Shown: piece after piece, positions 1-8,408 of the stretch
Position numbering within the stretch: position 1 is the stretch's first letter
Layout of the letters: each line of letters begins with the position of its first letter
NCBI GenBank assembly: GCA_964520895.1
Contig: CAZFOR010000009.1
Span: 1 to 33,431, forward strand
DNA length: 33,431 nucleotides
Reading direction: 5' to 3'
Source of the DNA: SIG350 sp964520895
GTDB lineage: Bacteria > Bacillota > Clostridia > TANB77 > SIG350
Translations under genes and position numbers: made by a program
Notes under the pieces: model-generated
The model's input: only the letters and a program-made list of their open reading frames with translations
What the model was told of the DNA's origin: nothing
The model's database searches: none

Positions 1-82
1 TTTTGGGACATTTTCCAAAAATAACTATTAAGACATTATCACAAAATAATCATATTAAGTTTAATAACTTTACTTTTTTTCA

Positions 83-111
83 TTGACACTATAGCTATCA
101 AAGTATATAAT
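83..111 (+). promoter_or_regulatory. Sigma-A promoter of the por operon
   Basis: TTGACA at 83-88 and TATAAT at 106-111 are separated by 17 bases, matching the sigma-A consensus exactly. It lies about 40 bases upstream of the first por gene, which has a strong GGAGG site. Bases 1-82 upstream hold no gene; I saw only a short inverted repeat (TTTTGG/CCAAAA) at 1-20. Confidence 0.85.
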
Positions 112-148
112 TACATTTGGAAATTAAAGAAATGGAGGTAATGTTTAC

Positions 149-730
149 ATGAATAATCTTATAGAAATAAGATGGCATGGTAGAGGTGGACAAGGTGCAA
201 AAACTGCTTCACTTTTACTTGCAGATGCAGCATTTAATACTGGCAAATATATTCAAGGTTTCCCTGAATACGGTCCAGAAAGAATGGGTGCACCAATTAC
301 TGCTTTTAATAGAATTAGTGATACACCAATTACTATACACAGTAATATATATGAACCTGATTATGTTGTAGTTGTTGATGATACTTTACTACACTCTGTT
401 AATGTAACAGCTGGTTTAAAAAAGGAAGGTGCTATAATTATTAATACAACAAAAAGTATTGATGAAATAAAACCTTTATTAAAAGGATATGAAGGAAAAA
501 TTGCTACAATAGATGCAAAAACAATATCTGTTGAAACAATAGGAAAATATTTTCCAAATACACCAATGCTTGCAGCTGTTGTTAAAGTAAGTAAAGTTAT
601 GGATGAGCAAGTATTTCTAGATGATATGGTAGGTTCATTTAAACATAAATTTGCTAAAAAGCCTGAAGTAATCGATGGAAATATTAAAGCAATAGAAAGA
701 GCATTAAAGGAGGTTGTTGTACATGGATAA
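149..730 (+). CDS. porC: 2-oxoacid:ferredoxin oxidoreductase, gamma subunit
   Basis: Gamma subunit of a four-subunit 2-oxoacid (probably pyruvate):ferredoxin oxidoreductase, which decarboxylates the 2-oxoacid to acyl-CoA and passes electrons to ferredoxin in the cytoplasm. The 193-residue length fits the family. The glycine-rich GRGGQG motif is at residues 11-16, and the family's GPERMGAP-type segment follows at about 43-50. The ATG start follows GGAGG by about 10 bases. It is the first gene of a C-D-A-B order operon behind a consensus promoter, and its end overlaps the delta-subunit start by 8 bases, which suggests translational coupling. The exact substrate (pyruvate or a branched-chain 2-oxoacid) cannot be fixed from this subunit alone; the complete four-gene set makes pyruvate synthase/oxidoreductase the best guess. 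Confidence 0.95.
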   Translation: MNNLIEIRWHGRGGQGAKTASLLLADAAFNTGKYIQGFPEYGPERMGAPITAFNRISDTPITIHSNIYEPDYVVVVDDTLLHSVNVTAGLKKEGAIIINTTKSIDEIKPLLKGYEGKIATIDAKTISVETIGKYFPNTPMLAAVVKVSKVMDEQVFLDDMVGSFKHKFAKKPEVIDGNIKAIERALKEVVVHG

Positions 731-1025
731 TCACGAAATTATACCTAATGATGTTTCTTGGAAAGATATTACACCAGGTGGTACAATATCTTGTGCAGGA
801 AATGCAAAACATTTCAAAACAGGTGATTGGAAATCAAAAAGACCTGTATTCTTAACAGAAAAATGCAAACAATGTTTATTATGTGTTCCAGTTTGTCCTG
901 ACTGTGCAATACCAGTTAATGATGAAGGAAAAAGAGAAGATTTTGATTACTCTGTATGTAAAGGTTGTGGAGTATGTGCAAAAGCTTGTCCTTTTGCAGC
1001 AATAGATATGGAAGAGGAGGTGTAG
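723..1025 (+). CDS. porD: 2-oxoacid:ferredoxin oxidoreductase, delta (ferredoxin-like) subunit
   Basis: A 100-residue ferredoxin-like subunit with two Cys-x2-Cys-x2-Cys-x3-Cys-Pro clusters (CKQCLLCVPVCP and CKGCGVCAKACP), which would hold two [4Fe-4S] clusters and carry electrons out of the enzyme. I chose the ATG at 723 because AAAGGAGG at 706-713 is 9 bases upstream; an in-frame TTG at 714 would abut that ribosome site. The gene overlaps porC by 8 bases and porA starts 3 bases after its stop, so the four subunits form one tight operon. The N-terminal 45 residues, before the first cluster, are typical of PorD rather than of a free ferredoxin. Confidence 0.95.
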   Translation: MDNHEIIPNDVSWKDITPGGTISCAGNAKHFKTGDWKSKRPVFLTEKCKQCLLCVPVCPDCAIPVNDEGKREDFDYSVCKGCGVCAKACPFAAIDMEEEV

Positions 1026-1028
1026 TTA

Positions 1029-2210
1029 ATGTCAATAAAAGAAAGATTAAGTGGAAATGAAGCAATAGCTACTGCCATGAAACAAATTAATCCTGATGTA
1101 GTTGCAGCTTTCCCTATAACACCATCTACTGAAATACCACAATATTTTTCAACATTCGTAAATAACGGAACTGTTGATACAGAATTTGTTGCAGTAGAAA
1201 GTGAACATAGTGCAATGAGTGCAAGTATTGGTGCTCAAGCTGCTGGTGGTAGAGCTATGACAGCAACATCATCTAATGGATTATCTTTAATGTGGGAAAT
1301 GGTATATATTGCATCTAGTTTAAGATTACCTATGGTAATGACAGTTGTTAATAGAGCAGTATCTGGACCATTAAATATACATAATGACCATTCTGACTCA
1401 ATGGGATGTAGGGATTCTGGTTGGATACAATTATATAGTGAAACAAACCAAGAAGCATATGATAATATGTTAATGGCACATAGAATTGCAGAACATAAAG
1501 ATGTAGTTTTACCAGTTATGGTATGTATGGATGGTTTTATAACATCACATGCTATTGAAAACATTCAATTAGAAGATGATGAATTTGTAAAAAAATTTGT
1601 CGGGCAGTATCATCCTGAAAACTATTTATTAAATGATAAAAAGCCAATAGCTGTTGGTCCTTTAGATTTACAATCATACTTATTTGAACATAAAAGACAA
1701 CAAGGACAAGCAATGATAAATGCAAAACAAGTTATTTTAGATGTATCAAAAGATTTTGAAAATGCTACAGGAAGAAAATATGAATTATTTGAAAAATATA
1801 TGTTAGATGACGCAGAAGTTGCAATAGTAGTTATTAACTCTACTGCTGGAACTGCAAAAGCTGTTATAAATGAACTTAGAGAAAAAGGAATTAAAGTTGG
1901 ACTTTTAAAAGTTAGAGTATATAGACCATTCCCTGCTGAAGAAATTGCAAAAGCATTATCTAATGTAAAAGCTGTTGCAATACTTGATAAAGCAGATGGA
2001 CTAAATGCAGCAGGTGGACCATTATTTACAGATGTTACAAGTGCTTTATACTCAAATAATAGTACAGTAAAAGCTATAAACTACATTTACGGTATTGGTG
2101 GTAGAGATGTTAAAACAACTGATATCGAACAAGTTTATGATAATCTAATTAAAATTAAAGACACAGGTATTGTAGAGGAAGTTTACAATTATCTAGGTGT
2201 TAGAGAATAG
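1029..2210 (+). CDS. porA: 2-oxoacid:ferredoxin oxidoreductase, alpha subunit
   Basis: Alpha subunit, 393 residues, usual length for four-subunit PorA. The N-terminus has the pyrimidine-binding domain start (SGNEAIATAMKQ, AAFPITPSTEIP near residues 25-40) and the EHSAMSA segment near residue 58 expected in this thiamine-diphosphate enzyme family. The central NDHSDSM segment and the C-terminal transketolase-C-like part (GLLKVRVYRPFP) are intact. ATG follows AGGAGG with good spacing. It pairs with the beta subunit, 12 bases downstream, to form the active site. A 109-codon reading frame on the opposite strand inside this gene is a shadow. Confidence 0.95.
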   Translation: MSIKERLSGNEAIATAMKQINPDVVAAFPITPSTEIPQYFSTFVNNGTVDTEFVAVESEHSAMSASIGAQAAGGRAMTATSSNGLSLMWEMVYIASSLRLPMVMTVVNRAVSGPLNIHNDHSDSMGCRDSGWIQLYSETNQEAYDNMLMAHRIAEHKDVVLPVMVCMDGFITSHAIENIQLEDDEFVKKFVGQYHPENYLLNDKKPIAVGPLDLQSYLFEHKRQQGQAMINAKQVILDVSKDFENATGRKYELFEKYMLDDAEVAIVVINSTAGTAKAVINELREKGIKVGLLKVRVYRPFPAEEIAKALSNVKAVAILDKADGLNAAGGPLFTDVTSALYSNNSTVKAINYIYGIGGRDVKTTDIEQVYDNLIKIKDTGIVEEVYNYLGVRE

Positions 2211-2222
2211 GAGGGAAACAAA

Positions 2223-3164
2223 ATGGCATATAATTTAAAAGAAAATGTAATGAAAAAAAATCGTTTAACAAGTGGTCATAGAATGTGTGCTGGTTGTGGT
2301 GCTCCTGTTGTTGTTAATTCTATACTAAGAGCTCTACACCCTGAAGATCATGCTGTTATTTCTTCTGCCACAGGTTGTTTAGAAGTTTCTACATTTATAT
2401 ATCCATTTACAGCATGGGAAGATTCTTTTATACATACTGCATTTGAATGTTCAGCAGCTACATTATCTGGTGTTGAAGCTGCATATAATTCAATGAAGAA
2501 AACTGGTAAATTACCAAGTGATAAAAATACAAAATTCATTGCCTTTGGTGGTGATGGTGGTACTTATGATATAGGACTTCAATCATTATCAGGTGCTATG
2601 GAAAGAGGACATGATATGGTATATGTATGTTATGATAATGGTGCATATATGAATACTGGTATACAAAGATCTTCTGCTACACCAAAATATGCAGATACGA
2701 CTACTTCTCCTGCTGGAAAAGTAGTTCCAGGAAAACAACAATCAAGAAAAGATTTAACATTAATTATGGCTAATCACCATTTACCATATGTTGCACAAAC
2801 TGCAATAACAAGTAATTTTAAAGATTTACATGAAAAAGCAGAAAAAGCAATTTATACAAAAGGTCCTTGTTTTGTAAATGTCCTTACACCTTGTCCAAGA
2901 GGTTGGGCTTATGATACAAGTGAACTTATGAAAATTAGCAAATTAGCTGTTGAAACTTGTTATTGGCCATTATATGAAATTGAAAATGGAAAATTAACAA
3001 TAACATATAAACCAAATAACAAATTACCTGTTGAAGAATTTTTAAAACCACAAAAAAGATTTGCACTTTTATTTAAACCAGGTAATGAATGGATGATTGA
3101 AGATATCCAAAAAGAAGTTGATTTAAGATGGGAAGAGTTATTAAAATTAGAATCACAAAATTAG
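2223..3164 (+). CDS. porB: 2-oxoacid:ferredoxin oxidoreductase, beta subunit (ThDP-binding)
   Basis: Beta subunit, 313 residues, carrying the thiamine diphosphate and an Fe-S cluster. MCAGCGAP at about 21-28 gives the first two cluster cysteines and SATGC near residue 50 another. The ThDP motif starts with GGDGGTYDIG and ends at the conserved Asn of YDNGAYMNTG, as in PorB. GAGG lies just upstream of the ATG. It is the last catalytic subunit of the operon; the cation-efflux gene follows after 12 bases and is probably co-transcribed. Length and motifs match pyruvate-type PorB; a 2-oxoisovalerate-type enzyme cannot be excluded. Confidence 0.95.
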   Translation: MAYNLKENVMKKNRLTSGHRMCAGCGAPVVVNSILRALHPEDHAVISSATGCLEVSTFIYPFTAWEDSFIHTAFECSAATLSGVEAAYNSMKKTGKLPSDKNTKFIAFGGDGGTYDIGLQSLSGAMERGHDMVYVCYDNGAYMNTGIQRSSATPKYADTTTSPAGKVVPGKQQSRKDLTLIMANHHLPYVAQTAITSNFKDLHEKAEKAIYTKGPCFVNVLTPCPRGWAYDTSELMKISKLAVETCYWPLYEIENGKLTITYKPNNKLPVEEFLKPQKRFALLFKPGNEWMIEDIQKEVDLRWEELLKLESQN

Positions 3165-3176
3165 AAAGAGAAAGTT

Positions 3177-4088
3177 ATGAGTAAAAAAACTACTTCAAAT
3201 ATTCTTATTGCATTTATATTAAACCTGTTATTTTCAATAATAGAATTAATAGGTGGATTATTTACAAATAGTATATCGATAATATCTGATTCATTTCATG
3301 ATTTTGGTGATGCTATTTCAATAGGAATATCATATGTATTAGAAAAAAAATCAAAAAAAGACCCAGACAGTAAATATTCATATGGATATTTAAGATATTC
3401 AGTTTTAGGTGCTTTTATAACATCAATGATATTATTATTAGGTTCTATTGTAGTATTATATAATGCTATACCTAGACTATTTAATCCACAAGTTGTAAAT
3501 TATGATGGAATGATTATACTTGCTATAATAGGTGTTATTATAAATGGTATTGCATCATTAAAAACAGCACATAGTGATAATGTTAACGAAAAAGGTGTAA
3601 GCCTTCATATGTTAGAAGATGTGTTAGGTTGGATTGCAGTATTAATTGGAAGTATAGTTATCAAATTGTTTGGGTTATATATAATTGATCCTATTTTATC
3701 AATTGGTATAACAATTTATATATTATTTCATATTATACAAAATATGAGAGAAATATCTTCTATATTTTTAGAAAAAGTACCAAATAAATTTGATATAACT
3801 AAAATCCAAGAGTTAATAGCATCTGAAAATATAAAAGATAGTCATCATATACATGTTTGGAGTTTAGATGGAATTAATAATTATTTGACTATGCATATAG
3901 TTTTAAATAAAGATGTAACAAATGATGAATTAATTAGAATAAAACATGAAATTAAACACAAATTAGAACATATCGAAATTCATCATTCAACAATTGAATT
4001 TGAATATGATGGTGAAGATTGTGAAAGTAGAAATTGCAGTGTGCCTGAAACAGATACTTCACATCATCATCACCACCATCATCATTAA
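3177..4088 (+). CDS. Cation diffusion facilitator family transporter (zinc type)
   Basis: Membrane antiporter of the CDF family exporting Zn2+ (or a similar divalent metal) against protons. It is 303 residues with about six hydrophobic helices in the first 200 residues and a cytoplasmic domain after them. The metal site is visible as SDSFHDFGDA near residue 38 (HDxxD, the zinc-type signature) and the second as HMLEDVLG near residue 143. The cytoplasmic domain has the conserved HHIHVWSLDG. The protein ends in a run of eight histidines after a Cys/His-rich stretch, which probably binds metal. The ribosome site is weak (AAAGAGAAAG). It lies 12 bases after porB and before a terminator, so it is likely read from the por promoter. 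Confidence 0.92.
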   Translation: MSKKTTSNILIAFILNLLFSIIELIGGLFTNSISIISDSFHDFGDAISIGISYVLEKKSKKDPDSKYSYGYLRYSVLGAFITSMILLLGSIVVLYNAIPRLFNPQVVNYDGMIILAIIGVIINGIASLKTAHSDNVNEKGVSLHMLEDVLGWIAVLIGSIVIKLFGLYIIDPILSIGITIYILFHIIQNMREISSIFLEKVPNKFDITKIQELIASENIKDSHHIHVWSLDGINNYLTMHIVLNKDVTNDELIRIKHEIKHKLEHIEIHHSTIEFEYDGEDCESRNCSVPETDTSHHHHHHHH

Positions 4089-4113
4089 ATAAATTAACTT
4101 CTTCCTTTTATTC

Positions 4114-4150
4114 AATGCTGTAATAATAGAAATATTATTGCAGTATTTTT
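4114..4150 (+). terminator. Rho-independent terminator after the por/CDF operon
   Basis: Bases 4114-4128 pair with 4133-4147 in a 15-base stem (two G-U pairs on the RNA) with a GAAA loop, followed by a T run. It closes the por/CDF transcription unit. Confidence 0.75.
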
Positions 4151-4161
4151 ACATTTTTCCC

Positions 4162-4190
4162 TTTATATCTTTTATTTGTTGTGATATACT
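4162..4190 (+). promoter_or_regulatory. Extended -10 promoter for the AAA+ ATPase gene
   Basis: TGATATACT at 4182-4190 is an extended -10 (TGn plus TATACT). A weak -35 (TTTATA, 4162-4167) lies 17 bases upstream. It sits just after the terminator of the preceding operon and about 30 bases before the start. Confidence 0.5.
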
Positions 4191-4223
4191 GTTGTTAAAT
4201 AATTAGATGGAGGATTGTTAAAT

Positions 4224-6044
4224 ATGAATAGATACTTAATAGCATTAAATGATTGTAAAATAATTGATACATTATTAGATTCATTAGTTAATAATGTAAA
4301 TGAATCATATATAAACAAAAATAATCTTGATATTGAGAAAATACGTTCATTAATGAATTTGTTATTAAAAAACTTAACTTTATATACATGCAGTGTTGAT
4401 AAGTTTTCAAATAAAGAGGATATTAATTTTTTAATTGAATCATCATCTATTTGGAATAATTCTCGCATATTAGAAGAAGAAGCTTTAACACTTATTGGAG
4501 GATCAGTTACAGATATTTCATATAATCAAACTTTATCATATAAAGATTTTAGTAAAATGTATGGTACATATCATGGTATTATTGGTACTGTATGGAAAGT
4601 AATATTAAATTTAGTTGAATATTCAAGTGACTTTTATGCAGCACTTAGAATATTTATTGTGATAATTGCTTTAATTGAACATTATATAAATAATTTAATA
4701 CATATTGATACGAAAATTACTTCTAACGAAAAATTGTTTTTTTCCACATATACGGAATCAATAAAAGAAGCTATATATACTCCTTATTCACAGTATTTTG
4801 ATTCAAAAATATTGGAATCAATTGTATTTGATTTAGAAACTATGTATAAAAAAATATATTCAAATGATATCGTTAATCCATTTATTGTATTACAAAAAAA
4901 TCGAAAACAAGAAAAATTTAATATTTCTAATATATTAGATGCACTTAACTATAAATATATAAATAATATGAGTTGTATTAAAAATCATTTTAGAACAGAA
5001 TCATCAGCATTTATAAAAACTCAAATTAGCATATCAAATATTGATATAATAAAAAAAGATACTAGTCAAAAAATATACAGTGAAAATTCTGATTTAAATG
5101 AAATAAAAATTAATGAAGTTAAAAAAGTAACTCATTCTGCAATAGTAAAAGAATCTGAAAAAGATGAAGTAAAAAAAGAAAAACAACAAAAAGCTGAAAA
5201 GCAAACTATAAATGCGACAGAAGAACCAGAAAAAACATTAGATGAATTATTACAGGAGCTTAATGAATTAATAGGTCTTGAAAATATAAAAAAAGATGTG
5301 AATGAAATTGTAAACTTAATAAAAATAAGGAATATTAGAAAAGAGAAAAAACTTAAAGTCTCTAATATGTCATTTCATTTAGTATTCACAGGAAACCCTG
5401 GTACTGGTAAAACTACAATAGCCAGAATATTATCTCAGATATATGCAAAACTGGGAGTAGTTTCAAAAGGACATTTAGTTGAAGTTGATCGTTCAAACTT
5501 AGTTGCAGGATATGTTGGCCAAACAGCAATTAAAACAAAAGAACAAGTTGATAATGCATTAGGTGGAGTATTATTTATTGATGAAGCATACTCTCTTATT
5601 TCAGATAGTGATTCGGATTTTGCAGATGAAGCAATATCTACAATATTAAAATCTATGGAAGATAATAGAGACGACTTGGTAGTAATCGTTGCTGGATATC
5701 CAGATTTAATGGAAAAATTTATTGACTCAAACCCTGGACTTCGTTCTAGATTTAATAAATATTTTGAATTTAAGGATTATTCCCTTAAAGAATTAATTGA
5801 TATTTTCAAATTATATTGTAGAAAAAACGATTTTACCTTATCTAAAAATGCTGAAAAGAAATTAAAAGAGTATTTAGATATCCAATTAAAAGAAAACTCT
5901 AAAGATTTTGGAAATGCAAGAGGCGTAAGGAATATATTTGAAAAAGCTCTTGTAAATCAAGCCAATAGATTAGTAAACTTAAATAGTTCTGAATTAGATA
6001 TTAATAAACTACAAGAAATTTCAGAAGAAGATTTAACTTTTTAG
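4224..6044 (+). CDS. SpoVK/CbbX-like AAA+ ATPase with a novel N-terminal region
   Basis: 606 residues. The C-terminal part, from about 345, is an AAA+ module of the CbbX/SpoVK/EccA branch: a leading helical stretch (LDELLQELNELIGLENIKKD), Walker A GNPGTGKT at about 390-397, Walker B VLFIDEAY at about 449-456, and the arginine-finger region NPGLRSRFNKY. The first ~300 residues match nothing I recognise; they are mostly helical-looking, followed by a Lys/Glu-rich linker (about 300-345). AAA+ proteins of this branch remodel or activate other proteins (Rubisco in CbbX, secretion in EccA, sporulation in SpoVK), but the partner here is unknown. I chose ATG 4224, 10 bases after GGAGG, over an in-frame TTG at 4215 that would abut it. 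The gene stands alone, facing a hypothetical gene on the other strand. Confidence 0.85.
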   Translation: MNRYLIALNDCKIIDTLLDSLVNNVNESYINKNNLDIEKIRSLMNLLLKNLTLYTCSVDKFSNKEDINFLIESSSIWNNSRILEEEALTLIGGSVTDISYNQTLSYKDFSKMYGTYHGIIGTVWKVILNLVEYSSDFYAALRIFIVIIALIEHYINNLIHIDTKITSNEKLFFSTYTESIKEAIYTPYSQYFDSKILESIVFDLETMYKKIYSNDIVNPFIVLQKNRKQEKFNISNILDALNYKYINNMSCIKNHFRTESSAFIKTQISISNIDIIKKDTSQKIYSENSDLNEIKINEVKKVTHSAIVKESEKDEVKKEKQQKAEKQTINATEEPEKTLDELLQELNELIGLENIKKDVNEIVNLIKIRNIRKEKKLKVSNMSFHLVFTGNPGTGKTTIARILSQIYAKLGVVSKGHLVEVDRSNLVAGYVGQTAIKTKEQVDNALGGVLFIDEAYSLISDSDSDFADEAISTILKSMEDNRDDLVVIVAGYPDLMEKFIDSNPGLRSRFNKYFEFKDYSLKELIDIFKLYCRKNDFTLSKNAEKKLKEYLDIQLKENSKDFGNARGVRNIFEKALVNQANRLVNLNSSELDINKLQEISEEDLTF

Positions 6045-6078
6045 AAGATAGGTTATATAAACCTATCTTCTAATTTTT
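6043..6078 (+). terminator. Terminator hairpin between convergent genes
   Basis: A perfect 12-base stem (6043-6054 with 6060-6071, loop ATATA) begins at the stop of the AAA+ gene and is followed by AATTTTT on the + strand. The stop codon of the opposing gene (6053-6055) lies inside the hairpin, so both mRNAs carry it, but only the + strand has a T tract. Confidence 0.75.
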
Positions 6079-6811
6079 CCTTATTTTTATTATTATATTC
6101 TTCTTTTTGGTCTATTCCTTCTTGATTATCTCTTTCTTGCAAGTTTTTTTCAATACTTTTATCAATAACATTAAATATTTTTTTTCTTGCTTTATCATAT
6201 GTATTAAAATACATTTCTTTTGAGTTTTTCATAGTATTTTGTATAATGTCAAAAGCATCTCTTTGTATAAATACCATCATACCTCTTCTTATATCACTAG
6301 TTTTTTCATATATATTTCTATCATCATTCCCATTTTGTCTTGATAAATGTCCAATCACATCTTGTACGGCATCTTCCATACGTCTTTCATACATATTTCT
6401 AATATCGAATTCTTCATCAGCTTGTTGTATAAAAGAATCTGTTTTATTTGTTCTATATTGTTTGGCTAACTGTATATCTTCTTCGTCTTTTATTGTAGCA
6501 GCATCGTCTACAACACTTCTTAAAGTTCCAGCACCATAATCTAAAATTGGTTCTATCTTCTTTTTATTAATATCATGCTTTAATAAATTCAAATTATTAT
6601 CTACTAATTCTCTTATTGCCCACTCATCAAAATTCTTCACACCATTTTGATAAACTTCTTTTTCAAATAAATTTACAATATATTTTTTTAGTGTATCTGC
6701 CATATCACTATAGTCAACTTCTAATCTATTACCTGTTTGTTTTCTCCATTCATTTATTATTTCATAACCTGTTCTTTCAGCTTCTATATCTAATAATTCT
6801 TTTTTAGCCAT
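6053..6811 (-). CDS. Hypothetical soluble, charged protein
   Basis: 252 residues from the ATG at 6811, which follows AAGGAG by 9 bases; an ATG at 6820 would overlap that site. I do not recognise the family. There is no signal peptide and no membrane segment. The sequence is rich in Lys, Asp, Glu and Asn and looks mainly helical, with a low-complexity charged tail (about 225-252). It has its own promoter and lies downstream of ypeB on the same strand and tail-to-tail with the AAA+ ATPase, so it could be a partner of either, but nothing in the sequence proves this. Only one cysteine-free, acidic/basic helical body is visible, with no catalytic motif. Confidence 0.75.
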   Translation of the reverse strand: MAKKELLDIEAERTGYEIINEWRKQTGNRLEVDYSDMADTLKKYIVNLFEKEVYQNGVKNFDEWAIRELVDNNLNLLKHDINKKKIEPILDYGAGTLRSVVDDAATIKDEEDIQLAKQYRTNKTDSFIQQADEEFDIRNMYERRMEDAVQDVIGHLSRQNGNDDRNIYEKTSDIRRGMMVFIQRDAFDIIQNTMKNSKEMYFNTYDKARKKIFNVIDKSIEKNLQERDNQEGIDQKEEYNNKNKEKLEDRFI

Positions 6812-6834
6812 ATTATTCATCTCCTTATGTTTAG

Positions 6835-6864
6835 ATTATACTAAATAATAAATATCTTTGTCAA
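6835..6864 (-). promoter_or_regulatory. Sigma-A promoter for the 6053-6811 gene
   Basis: On the minus strand TTGACA (6859-6864) and TATAAT (6835-6840) are both perfect and 18 bases apart, about 24 bases before the start. The gene is therefore not dependent on read-through from ypeB. An AT-only inverted repeat at 6873-6899 spans the ypeB stop just upstream. Confidence 0.75.
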
Positions 6865-6893
6865 TTATATGTATATAGAAAACTATATGTTTT

Positions 6894-8285
6894 CTATATT
6901 GTTAAAACTCCACTTTCATCATCAATTACTATAAAAATCTCTTCTTCTTGACCATTTTCAGTATTAATATATATTAGGAATGTCTTGTCTTCTACTTTCC
7001 CTTTAAACTCATAACACATTACTTCTGTTTTCCAGTCAGTAGGTATTACACACAATCTTTCACTTTCAATGGTCACATTAGTACCTATTTTTTCTCTTGC
7101 TTGATTTACAGAAATTACAGGACTTTCATCTGCCCTATCATGATTATTATACAAATATCCTTTTGCCTCAACTCCCATAATCTCACCATTATCTAATGCA
7201 ATCTTTACCTTAATTAAATCTGTATACATTATCGCATCATTTTGCATATTAGCATAATTTACAACAACTGCACCATCTTCGTTCATATGGTATGTTTCTT
7301 GCATATTAGCATAACCTATTTTATCTAAATACTCTTTACCTTTTTGTTTAGCTGTTTCAATATCAATTGTGGGCTCTGCATATTGCCTGTTATATGCCAT
7401 AAAAAATAAATGACCACCTTTTTTGGTAATATCAATATACATATAGTTTTCTTCTTCTTTCGCATCATTTAATAATACATTAAAACTATAACATTGTATC
7501 TTTTCACCAGTTAATCCATTAGATGTTATCTCCCTTACTGTTGATTGCTCAATAAAGGTATATATTTTCTCTTTTGCTTGCTCTTCTGATATATCATCAC
7601 CTGTTAATCCTAATGGCTCTATTTGGGTTATATGGTCAGAAAATGCACCATCATATATTAGCCCAGAATAATTTTGTAAATCATTGTTTACATTAGTAAC
7701 TAAATCAATATTATTCTCTTCCTCACTATTACTAAATATCCTATTTCCATTTTTAGTAACTTTATCCCATGAAAAATCACCTGCATTTATTTCAGATGAC
7801 ATGCTATTTAGTTCTTCCTTTAACGTTTTTGAATGATTATATAATGTAGAAATATTATTCATTTGTTCTTCAGATAAATCCTTATCATATATACACATTC
7901 TGGATAACGAATATGAATAATCACTTACTTGATTTAAAAACTTATTCGCATCTTCTAATAAATTAACTTCAATTGGTATTTGACTTAGTGCATCTTGTGC
8001 TAAATTTGCCTCTCTCCATAGATTAACCAGATTTTGTGTACTATATTCAGATGAATTAGTTACCATTGATTTAGCAAGTGATGTTTCTACATTTTCTACA
8101 TAACCAACTAATTCATAAAAAGACCTGTTATATTGACTTTCTAGTGTGTTTTTAAAATCACATTCTCTTTTTACCAAATATCCACCTAATGATACTACAA
8201 CAGCAACCAAAATAATTGTTATTGCTAACAATCTACTATGTTTTTTCTTCTCCTTATTAATATTCTCTTTACTTTCTTGATCCAT
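6894..8285 (-). CDS. ypeB: Spore germination protein YpeB
   Basis: 463 residues, about the size of Bacillus YpeB (450). Layout: short charged cytoplasmic tail, one membrane segment at about 20-38, an alpha-helical extracellular part (about 45-220) including the conserved NLVNLWREANLAQDAL-type segment, then PepSY-like repeats in the second half (EQAKEKIYTFIEQ, AKQKGKEYLDKIGY, VNQAREKIG). In Bacillus YpeB is needed to localise and protect the cortex-lytic enzyme SleB in the dormant spore and is encoded beside it. No sleB is adjacent here: the upstream neighbour is a divergent glycosyltransferase and the downstream one a hypothetical protein. GGAGG precedes the ATG. I could not identify a clear forespore (sigma-G) promoter. 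Confidence 0.9.
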   Translation of the reverse strand: MDQESKENINKEKKKHSRLLAITIILVAVVVSLGGYLVKRECDFKNTLESQYNRSFYELVGYVENVETSLAKSMVTNSSEYSTQNLVNLWREANLAQDALSQIPIEVNLLEDANKFLNQVSDYSYSLSRMCIYDKDLSEEQMNNISTLYNHSKTLKEELNSMSSEINAGDFSWDKVTKNGNRIFSNSEEENNIDLVTNVNNDLQNYSGLIYDGAFSDHITQIEPLGLTGDDISEEQAKEKIYTFIEQSTVREITSNGLTGEKIQCYSFNVLLNDAKEEENYMYIDITKKGGHLFFMAYNRQYAEPTIDIETAKQKGKEYLDKIGYANMQETYHMNEDGAVVVNYANMQNDAIMYTDLIKVKIALDNGEIMGVEAKGYLYNNHDRADESPVISVNQAREKIGTNVTIESERLCVIPTDWKTEVMCYEFKGKVEDKTFLIYINTENGQEEEIFIVIDDESGVLTI

Positions 8286-8339
8286 ATTAAACCTCCAAAT
8301 TTCTTTTTCTTGATCATTTTATATTATTATTTTACATAT

Positions 8340-8368
8340 TTGTATTTTTATACATATTTTGATATAAT
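8340..8368 (+). promoter_or_regulatory. Extended -10 promoter for the glycosyltransferase gene
   Basis: TATAAT (8363-8368) preceded by TG-A, with a partial -35 TTGTAT (8340-8345) 17 bases upstream, in the divergent gap between ypeB and the glycosyltransferase gene. Confidence 0.6.
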
Positions 8369-8408
8369 AGGTGTATTAAAAAATTAGTAAAAAATTTTGG
8401 AGGATTTT

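Noticed and set aside
1..20. Inverted repeat TTTTGG/CCAAAA as an operator of the por operon
   Set aside because: Only 6 bases per arm, over 60 bases upstream of the promoter, and not a Rex-type site; it may belong to the gene to the left.
1235..1564. 109-codon frame antisense to porA
   Set aside because: A shadow of a strongly recognised gene, with no start signals.
4062..4085. Run of eight His codons at the end of the efflux gene as a vector tag
   Set aside because: It continues a Cys/His-rich native tail with codons CAT/CAC as in the rest of the gene; His-rich tails are common in zinc transporters.
6873..6899. AT-only dyad over the ypeB stop as a terminator
   Set aside because: The stem has almost no G or C and no T tract follows; a promoter begins directly after it.
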